This document shows positions 7,733 through 15,014 of a stretch of 28,049 bases of DNA, one piece after another (position 1 is the first letter of the stretch; each line of letters opens with the position of its first letter). The notes beneath the pieces were generated by a model. The model saw nothing but the letters and a program-made list of their open reading frames with translations. It did not search any database and was not told the DNA's origin. This DNA comes from Chamaesiphon sp031376885. Its GTDB lineage: Bacteria > Cyanobacteriota > Cyanobacteriia > Cyanobacteriales > Chamaesiphonaceae. The position numbers and the translations under genes were made by a program. The stretch is from the NCBI GenBank assembly GCA_031376885.1, contig JANMEL010000031.1, positions 1 through 28,049 on the forward strand. The letters run 5' to 3'.

Positions 7733-7981
7733 TTAGCTAGATAGATCCTCGCTGTAGTAGCGATGATTAGAAGTTTTTGGTAATTCCGATCGCGGTGGGA
7801 GATGTCCCGTAGCTTCGAGATCCCGTAGGATGTAGTTTAACTGATTGGAGATCGAGCCGATCGAAACTGGATGCTGACGATCGATCTGACGAACAGTTTG
7901 GACGAAATGAGCGCGCATCTGCCGAGTTGAATGAGTAGGATGCTTGTTGATGTATTCTATAACGCTGTGGCGATCGATCAT
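7733..7981 (-). CDS. Small hypothetical protein, possibly winged-helix
   Basis: An 82-residue basic protein that I do not recognise. The region from about residue 38 (HPVSIGSISNQLNYILRDLE, then ATGHLPPR) reads like a helix-turn-helix with a following wing, which suggests DNA binding. The N-terminal half is amphipathic helix (VIEYINKH) followed by a basic stretch. It starts with ATG and ends before the inverted-repeat element. An 8-bp hairpin with a T-run on the minus strand (7500-7530) could end its transcript. It could be an orphan regulator or the remnant of a larger one. Whether it is translated is unproven. Confidence 0.45.
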   Translation of the reverse strand: MIDRHSVIEYINKHPTHSTRQMRAHFVQTVRQIDRQHPVSIGSISNQLNYILRDLEATGHLPPRSELPKTSNHRYYSEDLSS

Positions 7982-8065
7982 TTACTCTGCCCAAATTCGT
8001 GCTTATGAGTATTATTGCTCAAATGTCAAAAAATGTGTAGACATCTTAACAATTTCATCGCTATT

Positions 8066-8779
8066 TTAATAATTGAGTCGATAGCCGATCTTGCGAACTG
8101 TGGCGATGGGGTCTGGTTTACCCAGCTTTTTGCGGAGCGAAAGTACGTGACTATCTACCGTTCGCGGATTGTCAATTCCCTCACCCCAGGCGCGTTCTAG
8201 CAGATCTTGACGATGGACTGGTTGCCCGTTTGCTTGGGCTAAAATATAAATCAGGCTAAATTCTTGAGGGCTGAGATCGATCGATCGATCGCGAACAAAC
8301 ATCCGCCTTCGCACCAAATCGATGCGGAGATCCCCGTAGGTTAGTTCTGCCGGAATTACGGTTAAGAAGCGGTTACGGCGCATCAGAGCCGCCACTCGTG
8401 CCATAAATTCGGGCATCCCAAAGGGTTTTTTGAGATAATCATCAACACCAGCGTGGAGGGCGACGATCGCATCGGCTTCGCGAATTCGCGCTGAGAGCAT
8501 CAACACGAGGGAATTTCCTTGAGGATACAACCATTTACAAAATTCGATGCCTTCGCCATCGGGTAAATCCGAATCCAAGATCGTTAGAGCAGAAGCACCT
8601 CGATCGACGAGTTGATAGGCATGTGATAGAGTTGGGGACTGCTGCACTTGATAACCAGCTTCCTGGAGATGCCAAGCCAGAAGCAAGCGTAAGTTATGGT
8701 TTCCTTCGATAATGTGAATCCGCACATTTTTGGACACCGTAGACAATTTTGGGTTAAAATTAGTGGCTGATTTATCCAA
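8066..8779 (-). CDS. OmpR/PhoB-family response regulator
   Basis: A 237-residue two-component regulator with a receiver domain (about residues 20-133) and a winged-helix DNA-binding domain (about 145-237, with SPQEFSLIYILA, RTVDSHVLSLRKKLG and VRKIGYR). The phosphoacceptor is D69 (TILDSDLP); the signalling S96 and the conserved K118 (KKPF) are present. The acidic pocket is unusual: at IIEGNHNLR the second acid of the usual E-D/D-D pair is Gly (G26), which may weaken Mg2+ binding and phosphorylation. No histidine kinase gene is near, so it is an orphan regulator. The start at 8779 gives 19 residues before the first strand; a later start cannot be excluded. The promoter region carries a dyad hairpin (8787-8807). 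Confidence 0.92.
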   Translation of the reverse strand: MDKSATNFNPKLSTVSKNVRIHIIEGNHNLRLLLAWHLQEAGYQVQQSPTLSHAYQLVDRGASALTILDSDLPDGEGIEFCKWLYPQGNSLVLMLSARIREADAIVALHAGVDDYLKKPFGMPEFMARVAALMRRNRFLTVIPAELTYGDLRIDLVRRRMFVRDRSIDLSPQEFSLIYILAQANGQPVHRQDLLERAWGEGIDNPRTVDSHVLSLRKKLGKPDPIATVRKIGYRLNY

Positions 8780-8786
8780 AGTTTCC

Positions 8787-8817
8787 CGATTCTTTGTTGA
8801 AGAATCGTAATATTATA
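8787..8817 (-). promoter_or_regulatory. Promoter and dyad before the response regulator
   Basis: On the minus strand a perfect TATAAT (8817-8812) lies just before a 21-bp dyad, CGATTCTT-N5-AAGAATCG (8787-8807), which would cover the transcription start. No good -35 box is visible, so an activator may be needed. The dyad could be the binding site of the regulator itself. The rest of 8818-9010 holds the divergent promoter region of the DUF6761-like gene. Confidence 0.45.
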
Positions 8818-9010
8818 TAAGCACTGGAACAAGATCGACTGAATTAGCGATCTAAAACCTAATCTAACCCACCACTCAAGTTGTGTATTCCCCGTACCCG
8901 ACTTTCGCGGAATCTGCGTTAAGGTAAGTTTAATCCAAGTCCTTCCCATAGTATCCGCTCTGCGGAATCAAATTCCATCTAGCCTATTTAATACGTCGAG
9001 GGATTTCGCC

Positions 9011-9259
9011 ATGCTGCAAACTACAGAAACAATTAGGCACTATCAAAAACTTACCGATGCCTTGGTCGAAATGTGGCATCGAGGCTATCGCTTCGACGAT
9101 TTGCGGCTATATCTCGACGGTTATTTGGCAGCATTGCGGGTGACAAATGCCCTAGAAGCATATCAAATCAATCTGCTCGAAGAAGAAACGATGCGATATG
9201 TCTACGATACGTCTAATTTCGCCCAACCAGAGCCGCAACGAGAGACGGGTTACTATTAA
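9011..9259 (+). CDS. DUF6761-like conserved cyanobacterial protein
   Basis: An 82-residue soluble, mostly helical protein. The segment TIRHYQKLTDALVEMWHRGY and the following RFDDLRLYLDGYLAALR with a C-terminal YDTSNFAQPEP agree with a small family I recall as conserved across cyanobacteria (DUF6761). Its function is unknown to me. It is transcribed away from the response regulator, from a shared 231-bp intergenic region, and ends before a strong bidirectional terminator. The ATG at 9011 follows AGGGATTTCGCC, an acceptable Shine-Dalgarno. Confidence 0.8.
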   Translation: MLQTTETIRHYQKLTDALVEMWHRGYRFDDLRLYLDGYLAALRVTNALEAYQINLLEEETMRYVYDTSNFAQPEPQRETGYY

Positions 9260-9306
9260 CGCGAGTCAGGGATGGAATGATTTGAAGCGATACCCTTGAG
9301 TTGAAC

Positions 9307-9357
9307 ACCTGTCAGTTAACAATTACGAGAGTAGCAATTGTCAACTGACAGGTTTTG
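9307..9357. terminator. Bidirectional terminator
   Basis: An 18-bp stem (9307-9324 with 9336-9353, one mismatch) encloses an 11-nt loop and is followed by TTTT on the plus strand. On the minus strand the flank is AA-rich but not a clean T-run. It separates the convergent DUF6761-like and grxD genes, ending just before the grxD stop codon. Confidence 0.8.
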
Positions 9358-9361
9358 GCTA

Positions 9362-9679
9362 TCAGCTAGCTAGAGCAACTTCTACCATTTGTTGAAGTTC
9401 GCCCTTTTGATAAAGTTGGGTTAGGACATCAGAACCACCAATAAACTCACCATTGATATATACTTGAGGAATTGTGGGCCAATTCGAGTATTCTTTAATA
9501 CCTTGACGGATTTCTCCGTCTGCTAAAACATCGAGAGTTTCATAAGGTACGCCCAAGATATTCAAAATCTGTACGACTTGGTTGGAAAATCCACATTGGG
9601 GCATCATTTTATCGCCCTTCATGAACACCATAATCTTATTATCTTTCAGTAAAGTATCGATTCTTGCTGCTGTAGTCAT
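9362..9679 (-). CDS. grxD: CGFS monothiol glutaredoxin (Grx4/Grx5 type)
   Basis: A 105-residue monothiol glutaredoxin that carries and transfers [2Fe-2S] clusters bound with glutathione. The CGFS motif is at residues 29-32 after KGDKMMPQ. The glutathione-binding WPTIPQVYI (with the cis-Pro) and GGSDVL motifs follow. Length and order fit the single-domain family. bolA is 71 bp upstream on the same strand, so the pair is probably co-transcribed, matching the known Grx-BolA partnership in iron-sulfur and iron sensing. The start gives the usual short N-terminus. Confidence 0.96.
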   Translation of the reverse strand: MTTAARIDTLLKDNKIMVFMKGDKMMPQCGFSNQVVQILNILGVPYETLDVLADGEIRQGIKEYSNWPTIPQVYINGEFIGGSDVLTQLYQKGELQQMVEVALAS

Positions 9680-9750
9680 AATTGTGGAGAATAATAGGGG
9701 ATCTATATTTTAGTTTACTGCTAGAACTTTGCCCGATTGCCCAATCTCAA

Positions 9751-10011
9751 TTAGGGATTGGCAATTTTCCATGCTTCGGGGGTATGAGTCTCTAGGGCGA
9801 GGGCGTGGATAGCTTCATTTGCCATTTCTGCACGCACACAACCATATACTAGTTGATGCTGCTGTACGAGGGATTTACCTGCAAATGCGGTGGAAATTAC
9901 CACTGCTTTGTAATGATCTCTGGTACCTGTTAAATCGATGACTTCAACTTGGGCATCGGGGATACCTGCTTCGATCTTTGCTTTGACTTGGCTGGGAGTA
10001 ATCGCACTCAT
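9751..10011 (-). CDS. bolA: BolA family protein
   Basis: An 86-residue BolA/IbaG-type protein. The fold signature is present: N-terminal helix (VKAKIEAGIPDAQVEV), RDHYKAVVIS, the LVQQHQLVYGCV turn (H52) and a C-terminal HALALETHTPEAW (H69). BolA proteins bind CGFS glutaredoxins through a shared [2Fe-2S] cluster, and conserved histidines are the usual ligands. The gene lies immediately upstream of grxD. The name bolA is used in the family sense. Confidence 0.92.
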   Translation of the reverse strand: MSAITPSQVKAKIEAGIPDAQVEVIDLTGTRDHYKAVVISTAFAGKSLVQQHQLVYGCVRAEMANEAIHALALETHTPEAWKIANP

Positions 10012-10061
10012 TTTGAAATTAGGCTCTGGATCTGCGTTGTACTGACTAGATTATACAGGCA

Positions 10062-10205
10062 ATGGTCGAGACTCAGTGTAATGTACAGGCTACTTCGAGA
10101 GTTGGGATCGATCGGGTACCTGGATTACTACCCTATGCTCTACTAGACTTTGGTGATGTGACAGAGTTGGAAGATTGGCTTTCAACTATCGATGCTCAAA
10201 AGTAA
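10062..10205 (+). pseudogene. Possible remnant of a DUF4351/Rpn-type protein C-terminus
   Basis: A 47-codon frame. Its second half, PGLLPYALLDFGDVTELEDW, resembles the C-terminal DUF4351 segment (pattern ..ALLDFxSLxDLExWL) of Rpn/PD-(D/E)XK nuclease-like proteins that are abundant in cyanobacteria. The first 20 residues are unlike the family and an in-frame stop lies just upstream, so it looks like the tail of a lost gene rather than a complete one. It could instead be a real small ORF. The rest of 10012-10266 has only a short ACCGAT/ATCGGT hairpin (10238-10252). Confidence 0.4.
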
Positions 10206-10296
10206 GGCCGATCGATTGTAAGATAGTCTGGTCACTAACCGATAAGATCGGTAATACTCCGGTTGAGTGTCTTTATTCCAATTACAAACTACAACT

Positions 10297-11220
10297 ATGC
10301 GATCGAAGACCAAACTTTCTCTAATTATCTTGAGCGCGATCGCTGCTGGGTTGATGGCAATTCCGGTAGAAGCGCAACCAACAGTTACTAATGCTGTCCC
10401 CGTTGTTGCTGATGGTAATATGCTCCAAGCTTTAGTCTTAGGATTGGTTCAAGGCATTACGGAATTTTTACCGATTAGTAGTACGGCTCACTTATTGATA
10501 ACGACTAAGGTGTTTGGCTGGCAACAATTAGGGCAAAAAGATTATGCTGATGCAATTCAGTTTGGTAGTGTGGTAGCTGTTTTTATCTACTTTTGGCAAG
10601 ATATTAGTACGGTTATTTCTGGTGGGGTAGCTGGATTGATGCGGCAAGATTGGCAAGATATTAATGTCAAAATATTAGTGGGGATTGCGGTTGGAACTTT
10701 GCCCGCGCTCATACTGGGATTTTTGGGGAAAGATATTTTACCTGATAGCGCACAGATTATCGCGATTATGTCGATCGTCATGGCAACTTTACTACTTATT
10801 TCTGAGCGGGTAAGTACTCACAAACGAGGATTTGATAACTTAGAAATTAAGGATGGATTGCTGGTTGGTTTAGCGCAAGCACTGGCGTTGATTCCTGGTG
10901 TTTCTCGATCTGGTTCTACTTTGACTACTGGTTTATTTCTGGGGTTGGATCGAGGTACCGCCGCTAGGTTTTCTTTTTTGGTTGGGATACCGACATTGAC
11001 AATCGCGACTTTATATAAAGCCTTGAAAATATTCAAGGAAAATGAATTGCCAATCCCATTACTCGCGATCGGTACGGTTTCTACTTTTGTGTTTTCTTAT
11101 CTTTCGATCGCTTTCCTGCTCGACTATCTCAAGAAGAAAGATACGATGGTATTTGTCTGGTATCGCTATGCTTTTGGGGCGACAATTTTGATTGCTTTAG
11201 CCTCTGGGTGGAAAGGATAG
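10297..11220 (+). CDS. uppP: Undecaprenyl-diphosphate phosphatase
   Basis: Recycles undecaprenyl diphosphate to the monophosphate lipid carrier for peptidoglycan and polysaccharide synthesis, at the inner membrane. Both family motifs are present: QGITEFLPISSTAHL and PGVSRSGSTLTTGLFLGLDR. About eight hydrophobic segments follow a signal-peptide-like extension (MRSKTKLSLIILSAIAAGLM, ending near VEAQ), an N-terminal addition relative to E. coli UppP. The frame is open from GTG 10267; I choose ATG 10297 because it puts the lysines at the start of the signal-like segment. Neither start has a strong Shine-Dalgarno. The gene is monocistronic. Confidence 0.93.
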   Translation: MRSKTKLSLIILSAIAAGLMAIPVEAQPTVTNAVPVVADGNMLQALVLGLVQGITEFLPISSTAHLLITTKVFGWQQLGQKDYADAIQFGSVVAVFIYFWQDISTVISGGVAGLMRQDWQDINVKILVGIAVGTLPALILGFLGKDILPDSAQIIAIMSIVMATLLLISERVSTHKRGFDNLEIKDGLLVGLAQALALIPGVSRSGSTLTTGLFLGLDRGTAARFSFLVGIPTLTIATLYKALKIFKENELPIPLLAIGTVSTFVFSYLSIAFLLDYLKKKDTMVFVWYRYAFGATILIALASGWKG

Positions 11221-11257
11221 AGTTGAATAGATTCCGACTTATATTATAATTTCGATG

Positions 11258-11289
11258 TTCGTTGGCGCAGCCTCTCATGAGAGAGAATC
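11258..11289. repeat. Small dispersed repeat after uppP
   Basis: TTCGTTGGCGCAGCCTCTCA followed by TGAGAGAGAATC. It contains the palindrome CTCTCATGAGAG (11272-11283). It belongs to the same GTTGGCG..GCCT family as the copies at 3164, 12244, 14922, 17372 and 27969, and lies between the convergent uppP and kinase genes. Confidence 0.75.
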
Positions 11290-11298
11290 GAGAATATT

Positions 11299-12297
11299 CT
11301 AACTATTTAATGCTAATGCCCAATGAATAACTGGAGGATAATAGGCGGGGAATTGGATCGATCCGGTATTGGCGATCGCATATTTTTGAGTTAGATATCG
11401 GCGCAGTTTGGCACGGATCGATCGATTGCTCAATGCAGTCACGATCTGAGTTGCTGATTTATATCGATCGACGATAGCGATCGCTACCATTTTACTGATA
11501 ATATCATCTAAATCTCGATCGATGTCTAATCCTGCCGACCAAACTAATTCACAGGTATAAGGATCGATCGGAAATTGATGAGATTCTTTTCCTGTCAATA
11601 GATACAGGCAAGTGATTCCTAGAGCATAAAGATCGCTCGCATACACTGTGCGATCGGCGATTTGCTCTGGTGGGGCAAATCCGGCGGTGCCGATGGCTCT
11701 ACTGACAATTTGCCGATTTCGACGGCTATCGATCGATGGATAAAGATCTTTGACAGCCCCAAAATCTACCAACACAAATCGGCGATCGCTTTGACACAAA
11801 ATGATATTTTGAGGCTTGATATCGCGATGAATCAGTCGATGACTATGGATATATTCCAGTAGATGCAGCATCTTAATCAGAAAAGTTGCTACTTCTATTT
11901 GGGTGAATAATCGCTGTTTTTTGACGATTTGTGCTAAAGTTTTACCAGGGATATATTCTTCTACTAAGTAGAGATCAGTCCCCACTTTAAAATAGTCCAG
12001 TAGCGCGGGAATTTGAGCGTGACTTCCCAGTCTGCTCAGGCTTCTAGCTTCTTGATAAAATCGCCACCTGGCAGCAGCTATCTCGCCAGAATCAGTAACT
12101 TTTGGGGCGAGTTTTTTGATGACGCAGAGTGGTTGCCCTGGAATATAAATATTTCGAGCTAAAAAGGTAATTCCAAAACCACCTCGACCTAATAATGACT
12201 GAACTAGATAACGCTGGGCAAAGATTTTACCTTTAATCTTACTTCCCGTAGCCTCTGTTGGCGCGATGTTGTGTCGATCGTTACTGGCTGCTCTCAC
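11299..12297 (-). CDS. Ser/Thr protein kinase (Hanks type)
   Basis: A 332-residue eukaryotic-type kinase with the features needed for activity: glycine loop LGRGGFGITF (36-45), ATP-binding K61 (VIKKL), E83, catalytic loop HRDIKPQN (157-164, D159), DFG (178-180) and APPEQ (208-212). The GxGGFGxTF loop and GTAGFAPPEQ are the style of cyanobacterial Spk kinases. There is almost nothing outside the kinase domain: about 25 residues before it, a short tail after it and no clear membrane helix, so it is probably cytosolic. The start is GTG 12297. Residues 11-20 (IAPTEATGSK) are encoded by a dispersed repeat, so the N-terminus has been altered by repeat insertion. No substrate is visible; FHA-domain proteins are typical partners. 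Confidence 0.93.
   Translation of the reverse strand: MRAASNDRHNIAPTEATGSKIKGKIFAQRYLVQSLLGRGGFGITFLARNIYIPGQPLCVIKKLAPKVTDSGEIAAARWRFYQEARSLSRLGSHAQIPALLDYFKVGTDLYLVEEYIPGKTLAQIVKKQRLFTQIEVATFLIKMLHLLEYIHSHRLIHRDIKPQNIILCQSDRRFVLVDFGAVKDLYPSIDSRRNRQIVSRAIGTAGFAPPEQIADRTVYASDLYALGITCLYLLTGKESHQFPIDPYTCELVWSAGLDIDRDLDDIISKMVAIAIVDRYKSATQIVTALSNRSIRAKLRRYLTQKYAIANTGSIQFPAYYPPVIHWALALNS
12244..12268. repeat. Small dispersed repeat inside the kinase N-terminus
   Basis: CCCGTAGCCTCTGTTGGCGC is a copy of the dispersed repeat family. It lies within the reading frame and encodes kinase residues around 11-20 on the minus strand without breaking the frame. Confidence 0.6.
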
Positions 12298-12430
12298 GGA
12301 TCGATTTATAATAACTTATCCACCGAGTCCATATTACCAATTTCCCCGATCTTCGGACTCAGTATAATGGCGGAAAAGTAGGAACAAAGCATGAATTTTA
12401 CCAAAAAGCGGGCGGAAAGCCACCCGCTAT

Positions 12431-12459
12431 GCCTAAGGCAGGCTACGCCAACAGCGGTG
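12431..12459. repeat. Small dispersed repeat upstream of the kinase
   Basis: GGCAGGCTACGCCAACAGCG is an inverted copy of the same repeat family, in the 210-bp gap between the kinase and GntR genes. Just before it, AGCGGG (12406) and CCCGCT (12422) form a short GC-rich hairpin that may help end the gntR transcript. Confidence 0.6.
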
Positions 12460-12473
12460 AGGAGTATCAAGCC

Positions 12474-12506
12474 CAATTCTCAATTCTCAATTCTCAATTC
12501 TCAATT
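12474..12506. repeat. Tandem heptamer CAATTCT
   Basis: CAATTCT occurs at 12474, 12481, 12488 and 12495, then decays to CAATTA. It ends right at the stop codon of the GntR-type gene. Confidence 0.9.
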
Positions 12507-12507
12507 A

Positions 12508-13506
12508 TTAAACCAAGCCTAATTCCCGCTTGAGTAGATTAATCGATTTACTGCCGATATAACTTTCACTTTCGACTACTTGAGGCATCCGAATTAGATC
12601 TTCCTCAGCTTCTCGAATAGTTTGATGAACGATCGCTAGACTAGCACGATCGCTGATAATAGTATGAGCGCGGCGAATGGTGGCATTGAGACGATAATCA
12701 TTGGTAGTTTGACAAGTCATCACCAAAAGATCGTCACCACGCATACTATGCACCATCATTTCAGCAACTGTCAGAATTCCCGCACTCAAGCTGACTATTC
12801 CCACACAACTATTTTTCGGCAGAGTTTTGACTAATGCTAGTTCTTTTTCATAGTCTTGTAAATCGACAGGAATAATGCGGATCGATCGAGCTGCCAATAG
12901 TTCACTTTTGGCTAATTGAGCTTCCACACTACCAATAAAATAACGACTAGTCACGACAGTTGCCGCGTGAACTTTGAGAAGTTCAACTTCTAATTTTTCG
13001 AGAGAAATTAGTTGAATAGGAATACCTAAAGACTGTTGCAATTCTTGAATCATCAACTCTCCCGCACCAAAATCAATTCTGGGCACAGTAACAAATACCC
13101 TCGCGCTACACCGCCATCGCCAATCAATTTCAGTCAGAAATAATTCGCGCGCCTGACTGAGAGAGTAGCCCTGTGCTAGTAGTATATTAAGACTTTCGCG
13201 GACTAGATCGATGGCGGGAAGACTAGGATCTGGGTGAGTATTTGCGACGAGATTGCTACTTTCGTGACCCAAATATTTGACATAAATTCCCGAACCAGCG
13301 ACAGATTCAACTAATCCAGTAGCTTCTAGTTGATTATATACCTTGCCGATCGTATTTCGGTGCAATCCAGTCTGCATCGCTAGTTGACGAGTGCTAGGTA
13401 GTCGATGCCCAGGTGAAAATTGTCTGCTTGCGATCGCAAACAACAGTTGATCGTATAGTTGTTTAGATGCTGGAATTTCGCTATCGGTTTGAATGTGGAA
13501 TTGCAT
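12508..13506 (-). CDS. GntR-family transcriptional regulator
   Basis: A 332-residue DNA-binding regulator. The N-terminal GntR winged helix is clear (residues 7-78): ASKQLYDQLLFAI, RLPSTRQLAMQTGLHRNTIG and the wing GLVESVAGSGIYV. The remaining 250 residues are neither a MocR aminotransferase domain nor an evident FadR/HutC effector domain. They contain alternating strands and helices and could bind a small ligand, but I do not recognise the fold. The regulator may control itself, as an ATGATA/TATCAT dyad lies 54-67 bp before the start. The neighbours (kinase, hemE) give no clear target. Confidence 0.88.
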   Translation of the reverse strand: MQFHIQTDSEIPASKQLYDQLLFAIASRQFSPGHRLPSTRQLAMQTGLHRNTIGKVYNQLEATGLVESVAGSGIYVKYLGHESSNLVANTHPDPSLPAIDLVRESLNILLAQGYSLSQARELFLTEIDWRWRCSARVFVTVPRIDFGAGELMIQELQQSLGIPIQLISLEKLEVELLKVHAATVVTSRYFIGSVEAQLAKSELLAARSIRIIPVDLQDYEKELALVKTLPKNSCVGIVSLSAGILTVAEMMVHSMRGDDLLVMTCQTTNDYRLNATIRRAHTIISDRASLAIVHQTIREAEEDLIRMPQVVESESYIGSKSINLLKRELGLV

Positions 13507-13559
13507 CTGATGTTATGAATAGCTAGTCCGTATTTTTTGAGTGAACCGATCGATACTAG

Positions 13560-13573
13560 ATGATATCTATCAT
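13560..13573. promoter_or_regulatory. Candidate operator before the GntR-type gene
   Basis: ATGATA-TC-TATCAT is a 6-bp-arm dyad in the A/T-rich upstream region of the regulator. GntR proteins often bind such dyads in their own promoters. Evidence is positional only. Confidence 0.35.
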
Positions 13574-13624
13574 ATTGTGATTTTATTTACCACTGATTTT
13601 ATTATAATTCCCAAACTTAAAGCA

Positions 13625-13658
13625 ATATCCCCGACTTCTCCTTTGAAGTCGGGGATAT
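13625..13658. repeat. Dispersed hairpin, CCCCGACTTC type, copy 1
   Basis: ATATCCCCGACTTC, a 6-nt loop and GAAGTCGGGGATAT form a perfect 14-bp stem downstream of hemE (minus strand). The core is shared with a second hairpin at 21409-21442. It may act as a terminator for hemE, though no T-run follows. Confidence 0.8.
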
Positions 13659-13690
13659 GTAGCTGCTACAGCTAAAATGTTAGATTTAAT

Positions 13691-14755
13691 CTAACCTTGC
13701 ATTGCGATTAATTTATCGACTTGCTTGGCAGTTTCAAAGAAATGAGCGACATTTTCTTCTGGTACAGTGGGTAGCACACCATGCCCAAGATTCATGATAT
13801 GTCCAGTTTTACCAGCTTTGCGGACGGTATCAATAATTCGATCGCGAATAAAATCTTTGGAACCATATAATGCACATGGATCCATATTTCCCTGTGCGCC
13901 CAAATGTGCCCCAATCCGCTGTCTCCCTACAGCCATATCCACAGTCCAATCCAGACTGACGATATCTACGCCAGATTTACCCATTAACTCTAGCACGCCG
14001 GAACTACCACTGATGTAGAGAATCAAAGGAGTGTCGGGGTGGGTGGCTTTGACTTGACTGACTACTCGTTGTTGGTAAGGTAGGGCGAATGTTTCATAGT
14101 CTTGGGGGCTGAGTTGCCCTGCCCAGGAGTCGAACATCTGCACTACTTGAGCACCGCAATCGATTTGGTAGCGGACATATACGGCGATCGCATCAGCAAT
14201 TTTAGCGAGTAAACTATGCAACATCTGCGGTTCGCGAAATGCCATGCCTTTGATATTGGCATAGTCTTTGGAACTTTTACCTTCGATCGCATATGCTGCT
14301 AATGTCCAAGGTGCGCCGACAAATCCGAGCACGGTGGATTTGTTGCCTACTTCCCGACGGAGAGTACCTAAAATCTCTTTGATGAAGGGAAGAGATTCTT
14401 CGGGGTTGAGGGGATGGAGTGCGTCGATTTGTGCCTGAGAGCGAATCGCTGGCTCGATAATTGGCCCTTTACTCTCGATAATATCAAAGGGGATACCCAA
14501 ACCTGGTAGCGGTGTGAGGATATCGGAGAACATGATTACACCATCTGGTTCAAATGCTCGCCAAGGTTGCAGGGAGATTTCAATGGCTAATTCTGCTTTC
14601 TCCGATCGATCGCGGAAAGACGGATATTTATCCCGCAAATCCCGATATACTTTCATGTATCGTCCAGCCTGACGCATCATCCAGACTGGCGGGCGATCGA
14701 GTGTTGCACCCTTAGCGGCACGTAATAATAATGGTTCTTGATTTGTGTCTGTCAT
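13691..14755 (-). CDS. hemE: Uroporphyrinogen decarboxylase
   Basis: Converts uroporphyrinogen III to coproporphyrinogen III in heme and chlorophyll synthesis, in the cytoplasm and without a cofactor. The 354 residues match the family length. The signature RPPVWMMRQAGRYMKVYRDL is at residues 21-40 (R28, R32). The substrate-binding aspartate is D78 in FSDILTPLPG. FVGAPWTLAAY and the C-terminal NLGHGVLP (histidine) are also present. The start at 14755 fits. A GGGGTGA-type tandem repeat lies directly upstream, leaving little room for a normal leader. Confidence 0.97.
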   Translation of the reverse strand: MTDTNQEPLLLRAAKGATLDRPPVWMMRQAGRYMKVYRDLRDKYPSFRDRSEKAELAIEISLQPWRAFEPDGVIMFSDILTPLPGLGIPFDIIESKGPIIEPAIRSQAQIDALHPLNPEESLPFIKEILGTLRREVGNKSTVLGFVGAPWTLAAYAIEGKSSKDYANIKGMAFREPQMLHSLLAKIADAIAVYVRYQIDCGAQVVQMFDSWAGQLSPQDYETFALPYQQRVVSQVKATHPDTPLILYISGSSGVLELMGKSGVDIVSLDWTVDMAVGRQRIGAHLGAQGNMDPCALYGSKDFIRDRIIDTVRKAGKTGHIMNLGHGVLPTVPEENVAHFFETAKQVDKLIAMQG

Positions 14756-14812
14756 GGTGAGGGGTGAGGGGATAGGGGTGAGGGGATAGGGATGAGGGGT
14801 GAGGGATCTGGG
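14756..14812. repeat. Tandem GGGGTGA/GGGGATA-type repeat
   Basis: Alternating GGTGAGG, GGATAGG and GGATGAG units directly upstream of hemE. It is the same class of short tandem repeat as those near 1521, 4796, 7587 and 16331. Confidence 0.85.
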
Positions 14813-14820
14813 GTCTGTAG

Positions 14821-14875
14821 GGGCGGGTTTATGCTACCGATAACGATTTTACTAGAGATTGATTCAAACCCGCCC
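14821..14875. repeat. Inverted repeat GGGCGGGTTT / AAACCCGCCC
   Basis: Perfect 10-bp arms at 14821-14830 and 14866-14875 around a 35-nt A/T-rich interior. The layout (short GC-rich arms, no frame) suggests a small non-coding dispersed element. It lies between hemE and the 3' side of mutM. Confidence 0.7.
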
Positions 14876-14921
14876 TCTTCACTAACGATGTAGTGCTGAA
14901 TTTTAATCCAAAACTTGCACT

Positions 14922-14999
14922 GTTGGCGTTAGCCTTGCCTTTGGCATTGCGAAGCCGTTCGCGTAGCGTCTCGTTGGCGTAGCCTCTCGCAGAGAAGAG
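14922..14999. repeat. Cluster of nested dispersed palindromic repeats
   Basis: GTTGGCGTTAGCC, TTGGCATTGCGAAGCC, GTTCGCGTAGCGTCTC and GTTGGCGTAGCCTCTCGCAG stand in a row with internal inverted symmetry (for example CTCGCAGAGAAG). Several repeat units appear to have inserted next to or into each other, just downstream of mutM. Confidence 0.75.
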
Positions 15000-15014
15000 A
15001 AGTGTCCAAAATCC

